Numbered from the stretch's first letter, positions 1 to 9,021 are shown. The stretch: DNA of 64,000 nt from Kitasatospora herbaricolor (GCF_030813695.1 NZ_JAUSVA010000002.1:3720001-3784000); one strand, 5' to 3'. Made by a program: numbers and translations. Notes: generated by a model not told the origin, from the letters alone.

Positions 1-1
1 G

Positions 2-1546
2 GGCGCCGCCCCCGTCACGACCGGCCCCGCCCCGGCGGCCACCGCCGCCGCGAGCCCCGCGCCGCCCGCCCGGCCCACCGGCGCGGCCGATCCGGCGCTC
101 AAGCCGTTCTACGGCCAGCAGGTCACCTGGGCCGGCTGCCCCGACGACCCGCGCGCGGCGAAGGTCGACACCTCCGCCATGCAGTGCGGCAAGCTGCACG
201 TCCCGCTCGACTACGCGCACCCCGGCGCCGAGGCGATCGACGTCGCCCTGCTGCGGCTGCCGGCCGCCGCGCCCGGGCAGCGGATCGGCTCGCTGGTGGT
301 CAACCCGGGCGGCCCCGGCGAGTCAGGCGTCGACATGGTCAGGTTCGGCGCCGACCGCTTCAAGGGCGCCCTGCACGACCGCTTCGACGTGGTCGGCTTC
401 GACCCGCGCGGCGTCGGCGGCAGCGCCCCCGTCAACTGCCTGGACGACAAGGACCGCGACGCGCTCAACTCCACCGACGAGCCGCAGGACCCGCAGGCCC
501 GCCAGGCCGAGCGCGCCGGGCGGGCCGCCGACTTCGCCGCCGCCTGCCAGGCCCGTTCCGGCAAGCTGCTCCCGTTCGTCGGCACCCGCAATACCGCCCG
601 GGACCTCGACGTCCTGCGCGAGGCCCTGGGCGACCGCAAGCTCAACTACCTCGGCATCTCGTACGGCACGTACCTCGGCTCGCTGTACGCCGAGGAGTTC
701 CCCGCCAACACCGGCCGGCTGGTGCTGGACGGCGCCGTCGACCCGGCCGCCGACAAGCTGGACCAGAGCGTGAACCAGGCGGCCGGCTTCGAGAAGTCGC
801 TGGAGCGCTTCGCCGTCGACTGCGTCCGCAACCACGCCGACGACTGCCCGCTCGGCAGTTCGCCCGACCGGGCCGCCAGGAAGGCCGCCGACTTCCTGGA
901 CGGCCTGCGGGAGCACCCGCTGACCGCCGAGGACGGCCGCCGGCTCACCAGCGACCTCGGCTGGACCGGCGCCATCAGCTACCTCTACGGGGACGAGACG
1001 ACCGCCTGGCAGCAGCTGCGCTGGTCCCTCGGCTGGGCGATGGCACGCGGCAAGGCCGACTACCTGCTGGCCTCGGCCGACAACTACAACGGCCGCGACG
1101 AGCAGGGGCACTACACCACCCTGGAGGATGCCGGACGGGCCATCCGCTGCGCCGACAGCGCACCGCCCGCGCCGTCCGCCGAGCGGATCCAGCAGGTCCT
1201 CGACCGGCTGCGCGAGCAGGCGCCACTGGTCAGCAAGGGCACCACGGCCGAGGACTACAGCACCCCCGCCTGCGCGGCCTGGCCGTACCGGACCACCGAG
1301 ACCCCGCACACCGTCCGGGCCGAGGGCAGCGCGCCGATCCTGGTGGTCGGCACCACCGGCGACCCGGCCACCCCGTACGCGGCCGCCGAGAGCCTCGCGA
1401 AGGGGTTCGCCTCCGCCACCCTGCTCACCCGGGAGGGCGAGGGCCACGGCGCCTTCGGCAAGGACAACGGCTGCATCGACGCCGCGCTGGAGTCGTACCT
1501 GGTGAACGGCGTCCCGCCGGCCGCCGGGACCCGCTGCGCCAGGTAG
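2..1546 (+). CDS. Secreted alpha/beta-hydrolase, TAP-like aminopeptidase (5' partial)
   Basis: This is an S33-type alpha/beta hydrolase of the tripeptidyl-aminopeptidase-like group, which trims peptides from the N terminus outside the cell. The frame is open from the left edge, so the start and signal peptide are missing. The first ~35 visible residues are an Ala/Pro-rich linker, followed by the domain opening around CGKLHVPLDY. The nucleophile elbow GISYGTYLG has its Ser at 659-661. The Asp is in TTGDPATPY (1361-1363) and the His in GEGHGAFG (1445-1447), so the triad is complete. The last ~100 residues fit the TAP-like C-terminal domain. A strong hairpin follows the TAG stop. An ATG at 179 is internal, because homology begins before it. 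Family assignment is firm; the substrate is inferred. Confidence 0.9.
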   Translation, partial: GAAPVTTGPAPAATAAASPAPPARPTGAADPALKPFYGQQVTWAGCPDDPRAAKVDTSAMQCGKLHVPLDYAHPGAEAIDVALLRLPAAAPGQRIGSLVVNPGGPGESGVDMVRFGADRFKGALHDRFDVVGFDPRGVGGSAPVNCLDDKDRDALNSTDEPQDPQARQAERAGRAADFAAACQARSGKLLPFVGTRNTARDLDVLREALGDRKLNYLGISYGTYLGSLYAEEFPANTGRLVLDGAVDPAADKLDQSVNQAAGFEKSLERFAVDCVRNHADDCPLGSSPDRAARKAADFLDGLREHPLTAEDGRRLTSDLGWTGAISYLYGDETTAWQQLRWSLGWAMARGKADYLLASADNYNGRDEQGHYTTLEDAGRAIRCADSAPPAPSAERIQQVLDRLREQAPLVSKGTTAEDYSTPACAAWPYRTTETPHTVRAEGSAPILVVGTTGDPATPYAAAESLAKGFASATLLTREGEGHGAFGKDNGCIDAALESYLVNGVPPAAGTRCAR

Positions 1547-1560
1547 CGCGAGCGGGCGGC

Positions 1561-1589
1561 CGGCCCGGCGGAGCCCTCCCGCCGGGCCG
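1561..1589 (+). terminator. Hairpin after the TAP-like peptidase gene
   Basis: A perfect 11-bp inverted repeat (1561-1571 with 1579-1589) encloses a 7-nt loop and starts 14 nt after the stop codon. There is no T-tract, as is usual for GC-rich actinobacterial terminators. Confidence 0.6.
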
Positions 1590-1925
1590 CGCGTCCGGGG
1601 CCGCACCGGGCGAAGTAGCACATCAGGCGGCCACGGGGACTGACGCAAAGCTGTCAACGTCACAACTTGATAGCTCGTTCGGGTGAATTCCGCGCGCGCT
1701 CTCCCCAACTGATGACTGCTCAACTACCGTTGTGCCGCTGCCCGGCCACCCTCCGGAACCGCCCGGACCGGCCCATACTTCACCCGTGCCGCGCACCGAG
1801 GCACAGTCACACGCGATCACCGAGCACCGATTCATCGGCAGGCTTGTCCGTCCGCACCCCGTTACGGCGCGGCTCCCTTCACCCTTCCACCGTGCCGCCC
1901 TTCCCGCCCTCACGAGGAGGACCCG
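1590..1925. other. Intergenic region before the OHCU-like gene
   Basis: No gene with convincing codon bias or homology was seen here. Positions 1640-1690 are clearly richer in A and T than the surroundings and probably hold a promoter, but no hexamer pair at normal spacing could be assigned. A strong Shine-Dalgarno (GAGGAGG, 1914-1920) at the right end belongs to the next gene. Confidence 0.4.
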
Positions 1926-2498
1926 CTGGCCAGCGACGTCCCGCCACAGCGGCTCGACCTTCCCCCGGCTCTCGTCCAGGGGAGCCCCCAGACGGAGCCG
2001 GCTCTGCTCGGACTGCACCGTTTCAACGAGGCCGACGCCGGTGCCGCCGAGGAGGCCCTGCTCGCCTGCTGCGGCAGCCACCGATGGGCCCTGCGGCTCA
2101 CCGCGCACCGGCCGTACCCCGACATAGGGTCCCTGCTCGCCGCCGCGAGCGAGGCCTCCTACGATCTGCGCCCGGCCGACCTGGCCGAGGCGCTGGCCGA
2201 CGAGAGCTGGATGCCGCAGCCGCTGCTCGGCATGCGCGCTCCCGGCAGCCAGGCCGCGCACACCGCCCTGCGGGCGGCGCACGCGGCGTACGAGGCCCGG
2301 TTCGGTCACGTGTTCGTGGTCTGCCTGGAGGGCATCGCCCCCGAGGAGATGCTGGACACCGTGCTGAGCTCGGTCCGCACCCGGCTGGCCAACGACCCGG
2401 ACGAGGAGCGGCTGATCGCCGCCGACGAGCTCCGCCGGATCGCCCTGACCCGGCTGGAACACCTGGTCGCGACCCACACCGAGGCCGGGGCGCGCTGA
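1926..2498 (+). CDS. OHCU-decarboxylase-like protein, CTG start
   Basis: The 190-residue protein has the overall pattern of 2-oxo-4-hydroxy-4-carboxy-5-ureidoimidazoline decarboxylase, a ureide-pathway enzyme: FNEADAGAAEEALLACCGS, SYDLRPADLAEAL, YEARFGHVFVVC and a C-terminal helical ELRRIALTRLE segment. The start is taken as CTG at 1926 because GAGGAGG lies 5 nt upstream. The homologous N terminus is encoded before the first ATG (2211), and no in-frame ATG or GTG was found between it and about 1800. The HPxIG catalytic-histidine motif of characterised enzymes is not visible: the corresponding stretch reads ESWMPQPLLG. The following Ser/Glu-Gln element is also missing. It may be a catalytically altered or inactive homologue. 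Family call is good; activity is doubtful. Confidence 0.72.
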   Translation: MASDVPPQRLDLPPALVQGSPQTEPALLGLHRFNEADAGAAEEALLACCGSHRWALRLTAHRPYPDIGSLLAAASEASYDLRPADLAEALADESWMPQPLLGMRAPGSQAAHTALRAAHAAYEARFGHVFVVCLEGIAPEEMLDTVLSSVRTRLANDPDEERLIAADELRRIALTRLEHLVATHTEAGAR

Positions 2499-2534
2499 GA
2501 CCGGGCGTCCGGGGGCCGGTCCGCCAACCGGTCC

Positions 2535-3395
2535 TCAGTCGCCCCGCTGCGCGGCGCGGAGCTTGGCCACCTGCTGCCGGACGACCCGTTCGTCCGGCGC
2601 GGCGGCCGGCTCCGCGCCGACGCCGACCGTGCTGAAGACCGCGAGCACCGAGCCGACCCGGGCGAGTACCGCCCGCTGGGTGAGGGTCACTCCCCCGGAT
2701 TCATTCGTCAGGGTGAACCCCGTCACCGCGTCGGCTCCCCCGGTGGTGGGCGTGTCGACCCGGCTGAGCCGGTGCTTGGCCGGCACTCCCTTGCGGGCGC
2801 CGGCCGCGCCGCGCCCGGTCGCCGTGGTCGAGGTGAAGCTGCCGCAGCCCGCCAGCACCTGCTCCACCTGCCGGCGCAACTCCGCTGCCCGGCCCGGGCG
2901 GTAGGCCAGCAGTCCGGCGTAGACACTGCCCCTGGGGTCGGCCGCGGTGGCCACGCTCAGGTCCGTCTCGGCGATCGGGAGATCCGGCCCTGCGGGTGCC
3001 GGGGAGCCGCCCTGGCCGGCCGCGACGGCCGTGTTGGCCGGGGTGACCGCGTCCAGGACGGGCTGGCAGGCGGGCACGTCGGTGACCTCCCGGCCGTCCG
3101 CCGGGCCGGTCTCGCCGTGACCGGGAGTCATCACCGTCACGATGTAGCCGGGCCCGAGGTCCCCGTCGCTGAGGGCGGCGGCCCGCAGCTCGGCCGCGGC
3201 CAGGGCCCGGCCCTCGGCGACCCGGTCGGCGGAGACCCCGACCGTGGTGCAGCCCGTGGCCAGCAGCAACGCCCCGGCCAGGGCCGCGGTCGGGCGGGCC
3301 GCCGCCGGGGGGAACGACCGGCGGCGCAGGCGGACCCGCAGGGCGGGCCGCAGCAGCGGGCGGAGGACGGGGCGACGGGCAGGGCGGAGCGGCAC
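2535..3395 (-). CDS. Secreted lipoprotein, unknown function
   Basis: The 286-residue product has an Arg-rich N terminus, a hydrophobic stretch and a lipobox-like LLATGC followed by Thr-Thr, so lipid attachment at the Cys is expected. The rest is a soluble extracytoplasmic domain with Ala/Gly-rich helices and two further Cys residues (ACQPVLDA and AGCGSF), which could form a disulfide. The GTG at 3395 is chosen as start because GAGG lies 5 nt upstream and the signal peptide has reasonable length. A GTG at 3461 would give a ~70-residue pre-lipobox segment, and the ATG at 3674 would overlap sdhC. It is divergent from the sdh operon. No known domain was recognised. Confidence 0.72.
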   Translation of the reverse strand: MPLRPARRPVLRPLLRPALRVRLRRRSFPPAAARPTAALAGALLLATGCTTVGVSADRVAEGRALAAAELRAAALSDGDLGPGYIVTVMTPGHGETGPADGREVTDVPACQPVLDAVTPANTAVAAGQGGSPAPAGPDLPIAETDLSVATAADPRGSVYAGLLAYRPGRAAELRRQVEQVLAGCGSFTSTTATGRGAAGARKGVPAKHRLSRVDTPTTGGADAVTGFTLTNESGGVTLTQRAVLARVGSVLAVFSTVGVGAEPAAAPDERVVRQQVAKLRAAQRGD

Positions 3396-3636
3396 GGGGG
3401 CCTCGGCAGTCGTCGGCGGCGGGGCGGGCCGCCACCGTAGCGCAGTCGGACGATGACGCACGGTGACGAGTTCCCGCCGGATTAGCCCGCCCGTGCCTGT
3501 TTGATCACACCTCGGGCCCCCGGAGGCGGTTCCCGACAGCGCGTCGATAGGATGCTGGCGGCCGGAGGACCGTACCGGCCGGGCTGACCGACACCGAAGC
3601 CGGCCGAGCCCCCAATCGCTTCCGGAGGGTTTTTCC

Positions 3637-4017
3637 GTGCCGGCTGGAACGCTGTACCGCGGCCGGGAAGGCATGTGGAGCTGGGTGGCTCATCGAGTCA
3701 CCGGCGTCCTCATCTTCTTCTTCCTGTTCGCCCACGTCCTCGACACCGCACTCGTGCGGGTGTCACCCGAGGCCTACGACTCCGTCATCCAGACGTACAA
3801 GACGCCGCTGGTGAACCTGATGGAGTACGGCCTGGTGGCCGCCATCCTGTTCCACGCACTGAACGGCCTGCGGCTCGTCGCCGTGGACTTCTGGTCCAAG
3901 GGCCCGAAGTACCAGAAGCAGATGCTCTGGTCCGTGCTCGGCGTCTGGGTCGTCCTGATGGCCGGTGCCTTCTACCCGATCCTCCAGCACACGCTGACCA
4001 ACTGGTTCGGGAAGTGA
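3637..4017 (+). CDS. sdhC: Succinate dehydrogenase cytochrome b subunit
   Basis: This is the SdhC membrane anchor of respiratory complex II, which holds heme b and passes electrons from SdhB to menaquinone. The 126 residues form three predicted transmembrane helices (about 17-37, 60-82 and 92-112). The N-terminal signature around WSWVAHRVTGV and the helix-II histidine in FHALNGLRL (probable heme ligand) are both present. The start is GTG, with GGAGG 11 nt upstream. It heads the operon sdhC-sdhD-sdhA-sdhB and is separated from sdhD by 5 nt. Length is normal for actinobacterial SdhC. Confidence 0.96.
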   Translation: MPAGTLYRGREGMWSWVAHRVTGVLIFFFLFAHVLDTALVRVSPEAYDSVIQTYKTPLVNLMEYGLVAAILFHALNGLRLVAVDFWSKGPKYQKQMLWSVLGVWVVLMAGAFYPILQHTLTNWFGK

Positions 4018-4022
4018 TCGGC

Positions 4023-4520
4023 ATGCCTACGGACTACACCTACACCGACTCGCTGGTGGTTCCCTCCGCCCAGGCCCACACCGGCCAGGGTCTCGGCACC
4101 GGGAACCCCGCCGACGCCTTCGTGGTCGAGCCTCCCCGTACTCGCACCAAGAAGACCCCGCGCCGGACCCGGACCAACTTCGAGATGCTCGCCTGGCTCT
4201 TCATGCGCCTGTCGGGTGTCGTGCTGGTCGTCCTGATCCTCGGCCACCTGCTGATCATGCTGGTGCTCGACGGCGGCGTCTCCAAGATCGGTTTCGCCTT
4301 CGTGGCGGGCCGCTGGGCCTCGCCGTTCTGGCAGGGCTGGGACCTGCTGATGCTGTGGCTGGCGATGCTGCACGGCGCCAACGGCATGCGCACGGTCATC
4401 AACGACTACGCCGAGAAGGACTCCACCCGGTTCTGGCTGAAGACGCTGATGGGTGCTGCCACGGTGTTCACCGTGCTGCTCGGGACGCTGGTGATCTTCA
4501 CCTTCGACCCCAACATCTGA
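4023..4520 (+). CDS. sdhD: Succinate dehydrogenase membrane anchor subunit
   Basis: This is the second membrane anchor of complex II, 165 residues. A ~45-residue hydrophilic, basic N-terminal extension precedes three transmembrane helices (about 52-77, 98-118 and 137-160). The helix-II motif MLHGANGMRTV supplies a conserved His that may contribute to heme or quinone binding. The ATG at 4023 lies 5 nt after the sdhC stop, so translation is probably coupled. The frame stays open upstream through sdhC, but that part is only an out-of-frame shadow of sdhC. The N-terminal extension is typical of actinobacterial SdhD. Confidence 0.95.
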   Translation: MPTDYTYTDSLVVPSAQAHTGQGLGTGNPADAFVVEPPRTRTKKTPRRTRTNFEMLAWLFMRLSGVVLVVLILGHLLIMLVLDGGVSKIGFAFVAGRWASPFWQGWDLLMLWLAMLHGANGMRTVINDYAEKDSTRFWLKTLMGAATVFTVLLGTLVIFTFDPNI

Positions 4521-4574
4521 CGACACAGCATCTAATCGGCAATCGGCAGAGGCCAGAGGCGAGTTAAGACCCCC

Positions 4575-6317
4575 ATGCAGATTCACCAGTACGACACAGT
4601 CATCGTCGGCGCGGGCGGCGCCGGCATGCGCGCGGCCATCGAGTCGACCCAGCGCAGCCGTACCGCCGTGCTGACCAAGCTCTACCCCACCCGGTCCCAC
4701 ACCGGCGCGGCCCAGGGCGGCATGTGCGCCGCCCTCGCCAACGTCGAGGAGGACAACTGGGAGTGGCACACCTTCGACACGGTCAAGGGCGGTGACTACC
4801 TGGTCGACCAGGACGCCGCCGAGATCATGTGCAAGGAGGCCATCGACGCCGTCCTCGACCTGGAGAAGATGGGCCTGCCCTTCTCCCGCACCGAGGCCGG
4901 CCGGATCGACCAGCGCCGCTTCGGCGGCCACACCCGCAACCACGGCGAGGCGGCCGTCCGCCGCTCCTGCTACGCGGCCGACCGCACCGGTCACATGATC
5001 CTGCAGACGCTGTTCCAGAACTGCGTCAAGCACGGCGTCGAGTTCTTCAACGAGTTCTACGTCCTGGACCTGCTGATCAACGACGGCAAGACCGCGGGCG
5101 TCGTCGCCTACGAGCTGGCCACCGGCGAGATCCACGTCTTCCAGGCCAAGGCGGTCGTGTTCGCCTCCGGCGGCACCGGCAAGTTCTTCAAGGTCACCTC
5201 CAACGCCCACACCCTCACCGGTGACGGCCAGGCCCTGGTCTACCGCCGCGGCCTGCCGCTGGAGGACATGGAGTTCTTCCAGTTCCACCCGACGGGCATC
5301 TGGCGCATGGGCATCCTCCTCACCGAGGGCGCCCGCGGCGAGGGCGGCATCCTGCGCAACAAGGACGGCGAGCGCTTCATGGAGCGCTACGCCCCCGTCA
5401 TGAAGGACCTCGCGTCCCGTGACGTCTGTTCGCGCGCCATCTACACCGAGATCCGCGAGGGCCGCGGCTGCGGTCCGGACGGCGACCACGTCTACCTGGA
5501 CCTCACGCACCTCCCGCCGGAGCAGCTGGACGCCAAGCTCCCGGACATCACGGAGTTCGCGCGCACCTACCTCGGCATCGAGCCCTACACGGACCCGATC
5601 CCGATCCAGCCCACCGCGCACTACGCGATGGGCGGCATCCCGACCAACGTCGAGGGTGAGGTCCTGCGCAACAACACGGACGTCGTCCCGGGCCTGTACG
5701 CGGCCGGCGAGGTCGCCTGCGTGTCCGTGCACGGCGCCAACCGCCTGGGCACCAACTCGCTGCTGGACATCAACGTCTTCGGCAAGCGGGCCGGCATCGC
5801 CGCCGCCGACTACTCGTCCACGGTCGGCTTCACCGAGCTGCCCGAGAACCCGGCAGAGAAGGTCCAGGCGCTGGTCGACGGCCTGCGGGAGTCCACCGGC
5901 ACCGAGTCCGTCGCGCAGATCCGCAAGGAGCTGCAGGAGAGCATGGACACCAACGCCATGGTCTACCGCACCGGCGCGACCCTGAAGCAGGCCGTCGAGG
6001 ACATCGCCGCGCTGCGCGAGCGGTACAAGAACGTCGCGATCCAGGACAAGGGCTTCCGGTACAACACGGACCTCCTGGAGGCCGTCGAGCTGGGCAACCT
6101 GCTCGACCTGGCCGAGGTGCTGGCGGTCTCCGCGCTGGCCCGCGAGGAGTCGCGCGGCGGTCACTACCGCGAGGACTTCCCGACCCGTGACGACGTGAAG
6201 TTCATGCAGCACACCATGGCGTACCAGGAGGTCGCCGAGGACGGCACCACCTCCATCCGCCTCGACTACAAGCCGGTCGTCACCACCCGCTACCAGCCGA
6301 TGGAGCGTAAGTACTGA
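4575..6317 (+). CDS. sdhA: Succinate dehydrogenase flavoprotein subunit
   Basis: SdhA oxidises succinate to fumarate and passes electrons to SdhB. The 580-residue protein starts with a Rossmann FAD motif (VIVGAGGAGMRAA). The covalent FAD-linking His is in SHTGAAQGG (His42). The substrate-binding segments FGGHTRNHGEAAVRR and HPTGIW and the capping-domain HGANRLGTNSLLD are all present. Length is standard. The ATG at 4575 lies 54 nt after sdhD. The stop codon overlaps the sdhB start as TGATG, indicating translational coupling. Confidence 0.98.
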   Translation: MQIHQYDTVIVGAGGAGMRAAIESTQRSRTAVLTKLYPTRSHTGAAQGGMCAALANVEEDNWEWHTFDTVKGGDYLVDQDAAEIMCKEAIDAVLDLEKMGLPFSRTEAGRIDQRRFGGHTRNHGEAAVRRSCYAADRTGHMILQTLFQNCVKHGVEFFNEFYVLDLLINDGKTAGVVAYELATGEIHVFQAKAVVFASGGTGKFFKVTSNAHTLTGDGQALVYRRGLPLEDMEFFQFHPTGIWRMGILLTEGARGEGGILRNKDGERFMERYAPVMKDLASRDVCSRAIYTEIREGRGCGPDGDHVYLDLTHLPPEQLDAKLPDITEFARTYLGIEPYTDPIPIQPTAHYAMGGIPTNVEGEVLRNNTDVVPGLYAAGEVACVSVHGANRLGTNSLLDINVFGKRAGIAAADYSSTVGFTELPENPAEKVQALVDGLRESTGTESVAQIRKELQESMDTNAMVYRTGATLKQAVEDIAALRERYKNVAIQDKGFRYNTDLLEAVELGNLLDLAEVLAVSALAREESRGGHYREDFPTRDDVKFMQHTMAYQEVAEDGTTSIRLDYKPVVTTRYQPMERKY

Positions 6318-7090
6318 TGAGCACTCCGACTGTGGAGCAGCACTCGGCCGCTCTGGACGCGGCCGAGGCGGGCGGCGTCCAGCTGATCACCGTGACCCTG
6401 CGCATCCGCCGGTTCAACCCGGAGGAGCACCCGGAGCCGGTGTGGGTGGACTACCAGCTCACCCTGGACCCGAAGGAGCGCGTCCTGGACGCGCTGAACA
6501 AGGTCAAGTGGGAGCAGGACGGCACCCTGACCTACCGTCGTTCCTGCGCGCACGGGATCTGCGGCTCGGACGCGATGCGGATCAACGGCCGCAACCGTCT
6601 GGCCTGCAAGACCCTGATCAAGGACGTCAACCCCGAGAAGCCGATCACCATCGAGGCCATCAAGGGCCTCACGGTCCTCAAGGACCTGATCGTCGACATG
6701 GACCCGTTCTTCCAGGCGTACAAGGACGTCATGCCGTTCCTGATCACCAACGGGAACGACCCGACGCGCGAGCGCCTGCAGTCCGCCGAGGACCGCGAGC
6801 GCTTCGACGACACCACCAAGTGCATCCTGTGCGCCGCGTGCACGTCGTCCTGCCCGGTGTTCTGGAACGACGGCCAGTACTTCGGCCCGGCCGCGATCGT
6901 CAACGCGCACCGCTTCATCTTCGACTCGCGCGACGAGGGTGCGGAGCAGCGGCTGGAGATCCTGAACGACCGCGAGGGCGTGTGGCGCTGCCGCACCACC
7001 TTCAACTGCTCGGAGGCCTGCCCCCGTGGCATCGAGGTCACCAAGGCGATCCAGGAAGTGAAGCGGGCCCTGGTGACCCGCCGCTTCTAG
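6317..7090 (+). CDS. sdhB: Succinate dehydrogenase iron-sulfur subunit
   Basis: SdhB carries electrons from the flavin of SdhA to the membrane anchors through three Fe-S clusters. The 257-residue protein has the plant-type [2Fe-2S] motif SCAHGICGSDAM plus a later Cys (LACKTL). Ferredoxin-type motifs for the [4Fe-4S] and [3Fe-4S] clusters follow: CILCAACTSSCP and CSEACPRGI. It is the last gene of the operon, overlaps sdhA by one base, and is followed 22 nt later by a perfect 20-bp hairpin, so the transcription unit probably ends there. Confidence 0.98.
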   Translation: MSTPTVEQHSAALDAAEAGGVQLITVTLRIRRFNPEEHPEPVWVDYQLTLDPKERVLDALNKVKWEQDGTLTYRRSCAHGICGSDAMRINGRNRLACKTLIKDVNPEKPITIEAIKGLTVLKDLIVDMDPFFQAYKDVMPFLITNGNDPTRERLQSAEDRERFDDTTKCILCAACTSSCPVFWNDGQYFGPAAIVNAHRFIFDSRDEGAEQRLEILNDREGVWRCRTTFNCSEACPRGIEVTKAIQEVKRALVTRRF

Positions 7091-7112
7091 GAGCAGCCGA
7101 CCGCAGCACCGA

Positions 7113-7156
7113 CGCCCGAGGGCCCGTCCGGAGTGATCCGGACGGGCCCTCGGGCG
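7113..7156 (+). terminator. Terminator of the sdhCDAB operon
   Basis: A perfect 20-bp inverted repeat (7113-7132 with 7137-7156) closes a GTGA tetraloop and begins 22 nt after the sdhB stop. It is one of the longest uninterrupted stems in the window. Confidence 0.88.
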
Positions 7157-7266
7157 TTCGCGCGGGCCGGTCGGCCCGGCGCGCGGTTCGCAAGTCCGTC
7201 CGCGCGCCGCGCGGGACTCGGCTGCCGGTCGGCGAGCGGTCGGGGCGGGGAACGGCTAGGCCGCGG

Positions 7267-7524
7267 TCAGCCGGCCACGCTCTGTTCGCGCCCGGCGCGC
7301 AGGCCGCGGACGCCGACCAGGCCGACCAGGACGCCGAGGACGAAGGAGGTCACCGCGAGGGTGAGGTGGATCCAGAAGAAGGCGGTCGGCTGGGAGTGGT
7401 CGCCGCCGGTGAAGGCCTGGCCGCCGGAGTCCTTCCAGAGGTTCTTGACGAAGGTCACCCAAATGATCATGGACCAGGCGCCGAAGGCGGTCAGGAACCA
7501 GGAGGTGCGGCGGCTGAGCTTCAT
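7267..7524 (-). CDS. Small integral membrane protein (SCO4848-type)
   Basis: An 85-residue protein with two predicted transmembrane helices (about 9-27 and 48-70) around a short Gly/Ser/Thr loop (SGGQAFTGGDHS). The motif FLTAFGAWSMIIWVTFVKN is rich in aromatic residues. The start is ATG at 7524 with AGAGGAA upstream. It is divergent from the D,D-carboxypeptidase gene, an arrangement I recall from Streptomyces chromosomes. No catalytic residues are visible; an accessory envelope role is only a guess from context. Confidence 0.82.
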   Translation of the reverse strand: MKLSRRTSWFLTAFGAWSMIIWVTFVKNLWKDSGGQAFTGGDHSQPTAFFWIHLTLAVTSFVLGVLVGLVGVRGLRAGREQSVAG

Positions 7525-7678
7525 GGTGCGATTCCTCTGGAGGACGGGCGGCGGGACCGCCGGGGAGCGGTCCGTCCCAGTATGCGCAGTGCGCCGGACG
7601 GCCCAGCCGCAGCCCCTCCCCCGGGGGACATCGGCCCTGCTGCGGACGGACGCACCCGAATGTGGGTACGGTCTGCGA

Positions 7679-8944
7679 GTGCAAACACGCCGTCACCTCG
7701 CACGCCGGCTGGCCGCGCTGACCGCCGCCGCCTCGTTCTGCGCGGCTCCGGCCGCCGCCGCCGTACCGGGCGAGGACCCTCCGCCCCCGCCGCCGGCGAT
7801 CGGCGGCGAGCGGCTGGGTCTGCCCGGTGTCCAGATCTCCCCCTCGGCCGGCGCGCCCGCGCTGCCCGGGGACCTCACCGGCAAGTCCTGGATAGTGGCC
7901 GACGCCACCTCCGGGGAGGTGCTGGCCGCGAACAACCCGCACCTGCGGCTGCCCCCGGCGAGCACCATGAAGATCCTCTTCGCCGACACCGTGCTGCCCA
8001 AGTTCGACAAGGAGCAGGTGCACAAGGTGACTCCGGAGGAGCTCACCGGCCTGGGCTCGGGGAGCAGCCTGGTCGGCATCAAGGAGGACCTGGACTACCG
8101 GGTCGAGGACCTCTGGCGGGGCGTCTTCCTCAGCTCCGGCAACGACGCCGTGCACGTGCTCTCCCACATGAACGGCGGGATCGAGGAGACCGTCGCCGAG
8201 ATGCAGGCCCGCGCGGAGGCGCTGCAGGCCCGCGACACCCACGTGATCTCCCCCGACGGCTACGACCAGGACGGGCAGGTCTCCTCGGCCTACGACCTGA
8301 CCCTGTTCGCCCGGGCCGGGCTGCGCAATCCCGACTTCCGCGCCTACTGCGCGACCCGGGACGCCCAGTTCCCCGGCATGTTCGACAAGAACACCGGACA
8401 ACGCGGCAGCTTCGGGATCGCCAACACCGACCGGCTGCTCGGCAAGTACCCGGGCCTGATCGGCGTCAAGAACGGTTTCACCACCAACGCCGGCTCCACC
8501 TTCGTCGGCGCCGCCGAGCGCGGCGGCCGCACCCTGCTGGTGACGGTGATGCACCCGACCACCTACCAGAAGGTCTACGACGAGACGGCCGCCCTGCTCG
8601 ACTGGGGTTTCGCCGCCGCGGACAAGGTCACCCCCGTCGGTCAGCTGGTCGACGGGAGCGCGGCCGGGGCGTCCCCGTCCGCCGGCGCGGGCCCGGAGAC
8701 CACCGCCCCCGCCGCGAGCGGCGGTGCCGACGGCGGGAACGGGCCGGCCAAGGCGCTGGCGCCGCCGGTGGCGCGGACCTCCTCGAAGGGGTCGGGCACC
8801 GGACCGGCGGTGGCTCTCGGGGTGGCCACCGCGGCCCTGCTGCCGCTGCTGGCCTTCCTGGTGATCCGCCGTGCCCGCCGGGCCGAGGCCGCCGCCGCGG
8901 ACGGACGGTGGAGCGGGCCGCCGCCGTTCGACCAGGAGGCGTGA
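7679..8944 (+). CDS. D-alanyl-D-alanine carboxypeptidase (PBP, S11 family)
   Basis: This exported serine-type carboxypeptidase trims the terminal D-Ala of peptidoglycan stem peptides. The 421-residue protein starts with a signal peptide ending near AAPAAAAVPG. The three penicillin-binding motifs are intact: STMK (nucleophile Ser95, Lys98), SGN (153-155) and KNG (264-266, in the KTG position). After the catalytic domain comes an Ala/Gly/Pro linker, then one C-terminal transmembrane helix (about 378-400) with a basic tail, so the enzyme is tethered to the outer membrane face. The start is GTG at 7679; no clear Shine-Dalgarno precedes it, so a leaderless transcript is possible. Open frame upstream of 7679 lacks the signal peptide and overlaps the divergent gene. 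Confidence 0.93.
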   Translation: MQTRRHLARRLAALTAAASFCAAPAAAAVPGEDPPPPPPAIGGERLGLPGVQISPSAGAPALPGDLTGKSWIVADATSGEVLAANNPHLRLPPASTMKILFADTVLPKFDKEQVHKVTPEELTGLGSGSSLVGIKEDLDYRVEDLWRGVFLSSGNDAVHVLSHMNGGIEETVAEMQARAEALQARDTHVISPDGYDQDGQVSSAYDLTLFARAGLRNPDFRAYCATRDAQFPGMFDKNTGQRGSFGIANTDRLLGKYPGLIGVKNGFTTNAGSTFVGAAERGGRTLLVTVMHPTTYQKVYDETAALLDWGFAAADKVTPVGQLVDGSAAGASPSAGAGPETTAPAASGGADGGNGPAKALAPPVARTSSKGSGTGPAVALGVATAALLPLLAFLVIRRARRAEAAAADGRWSGPPPFDQEA

Positions 8945-8985
8945 GCCGGCCCCCGGTCACCCCGGGCGGGAGGAGCACGGGACGA

Positions 8986-9021
8986 CGGGCCCGGCAGGCC
9001 GGACGAGGCCTGCCGGGCCCG
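8986..9021. terminator. Bidirectional hairpin between convergent genes
   Basis: A perfect 15-bp inverted repeat (8986-9000 with 9007-9021) with a 6-nt loop lies between the carboxypeptidase gene and the convergent methyltransferase gene, so it can serve both. Confidence 0.82.

Noticed and set aside
3540..3560. Housekeeping promoter for sdhC from TAGGAT at 3548
   Set aside because: TAGGAT is a fair -10, but no -35 occurs at normal spacing, so it was not listed as a feature.
3972..6212. Minus-strand frame of about 746 codons
   Set aside because: It is antisense to sdhD and sdhA; no domain and no start signal.
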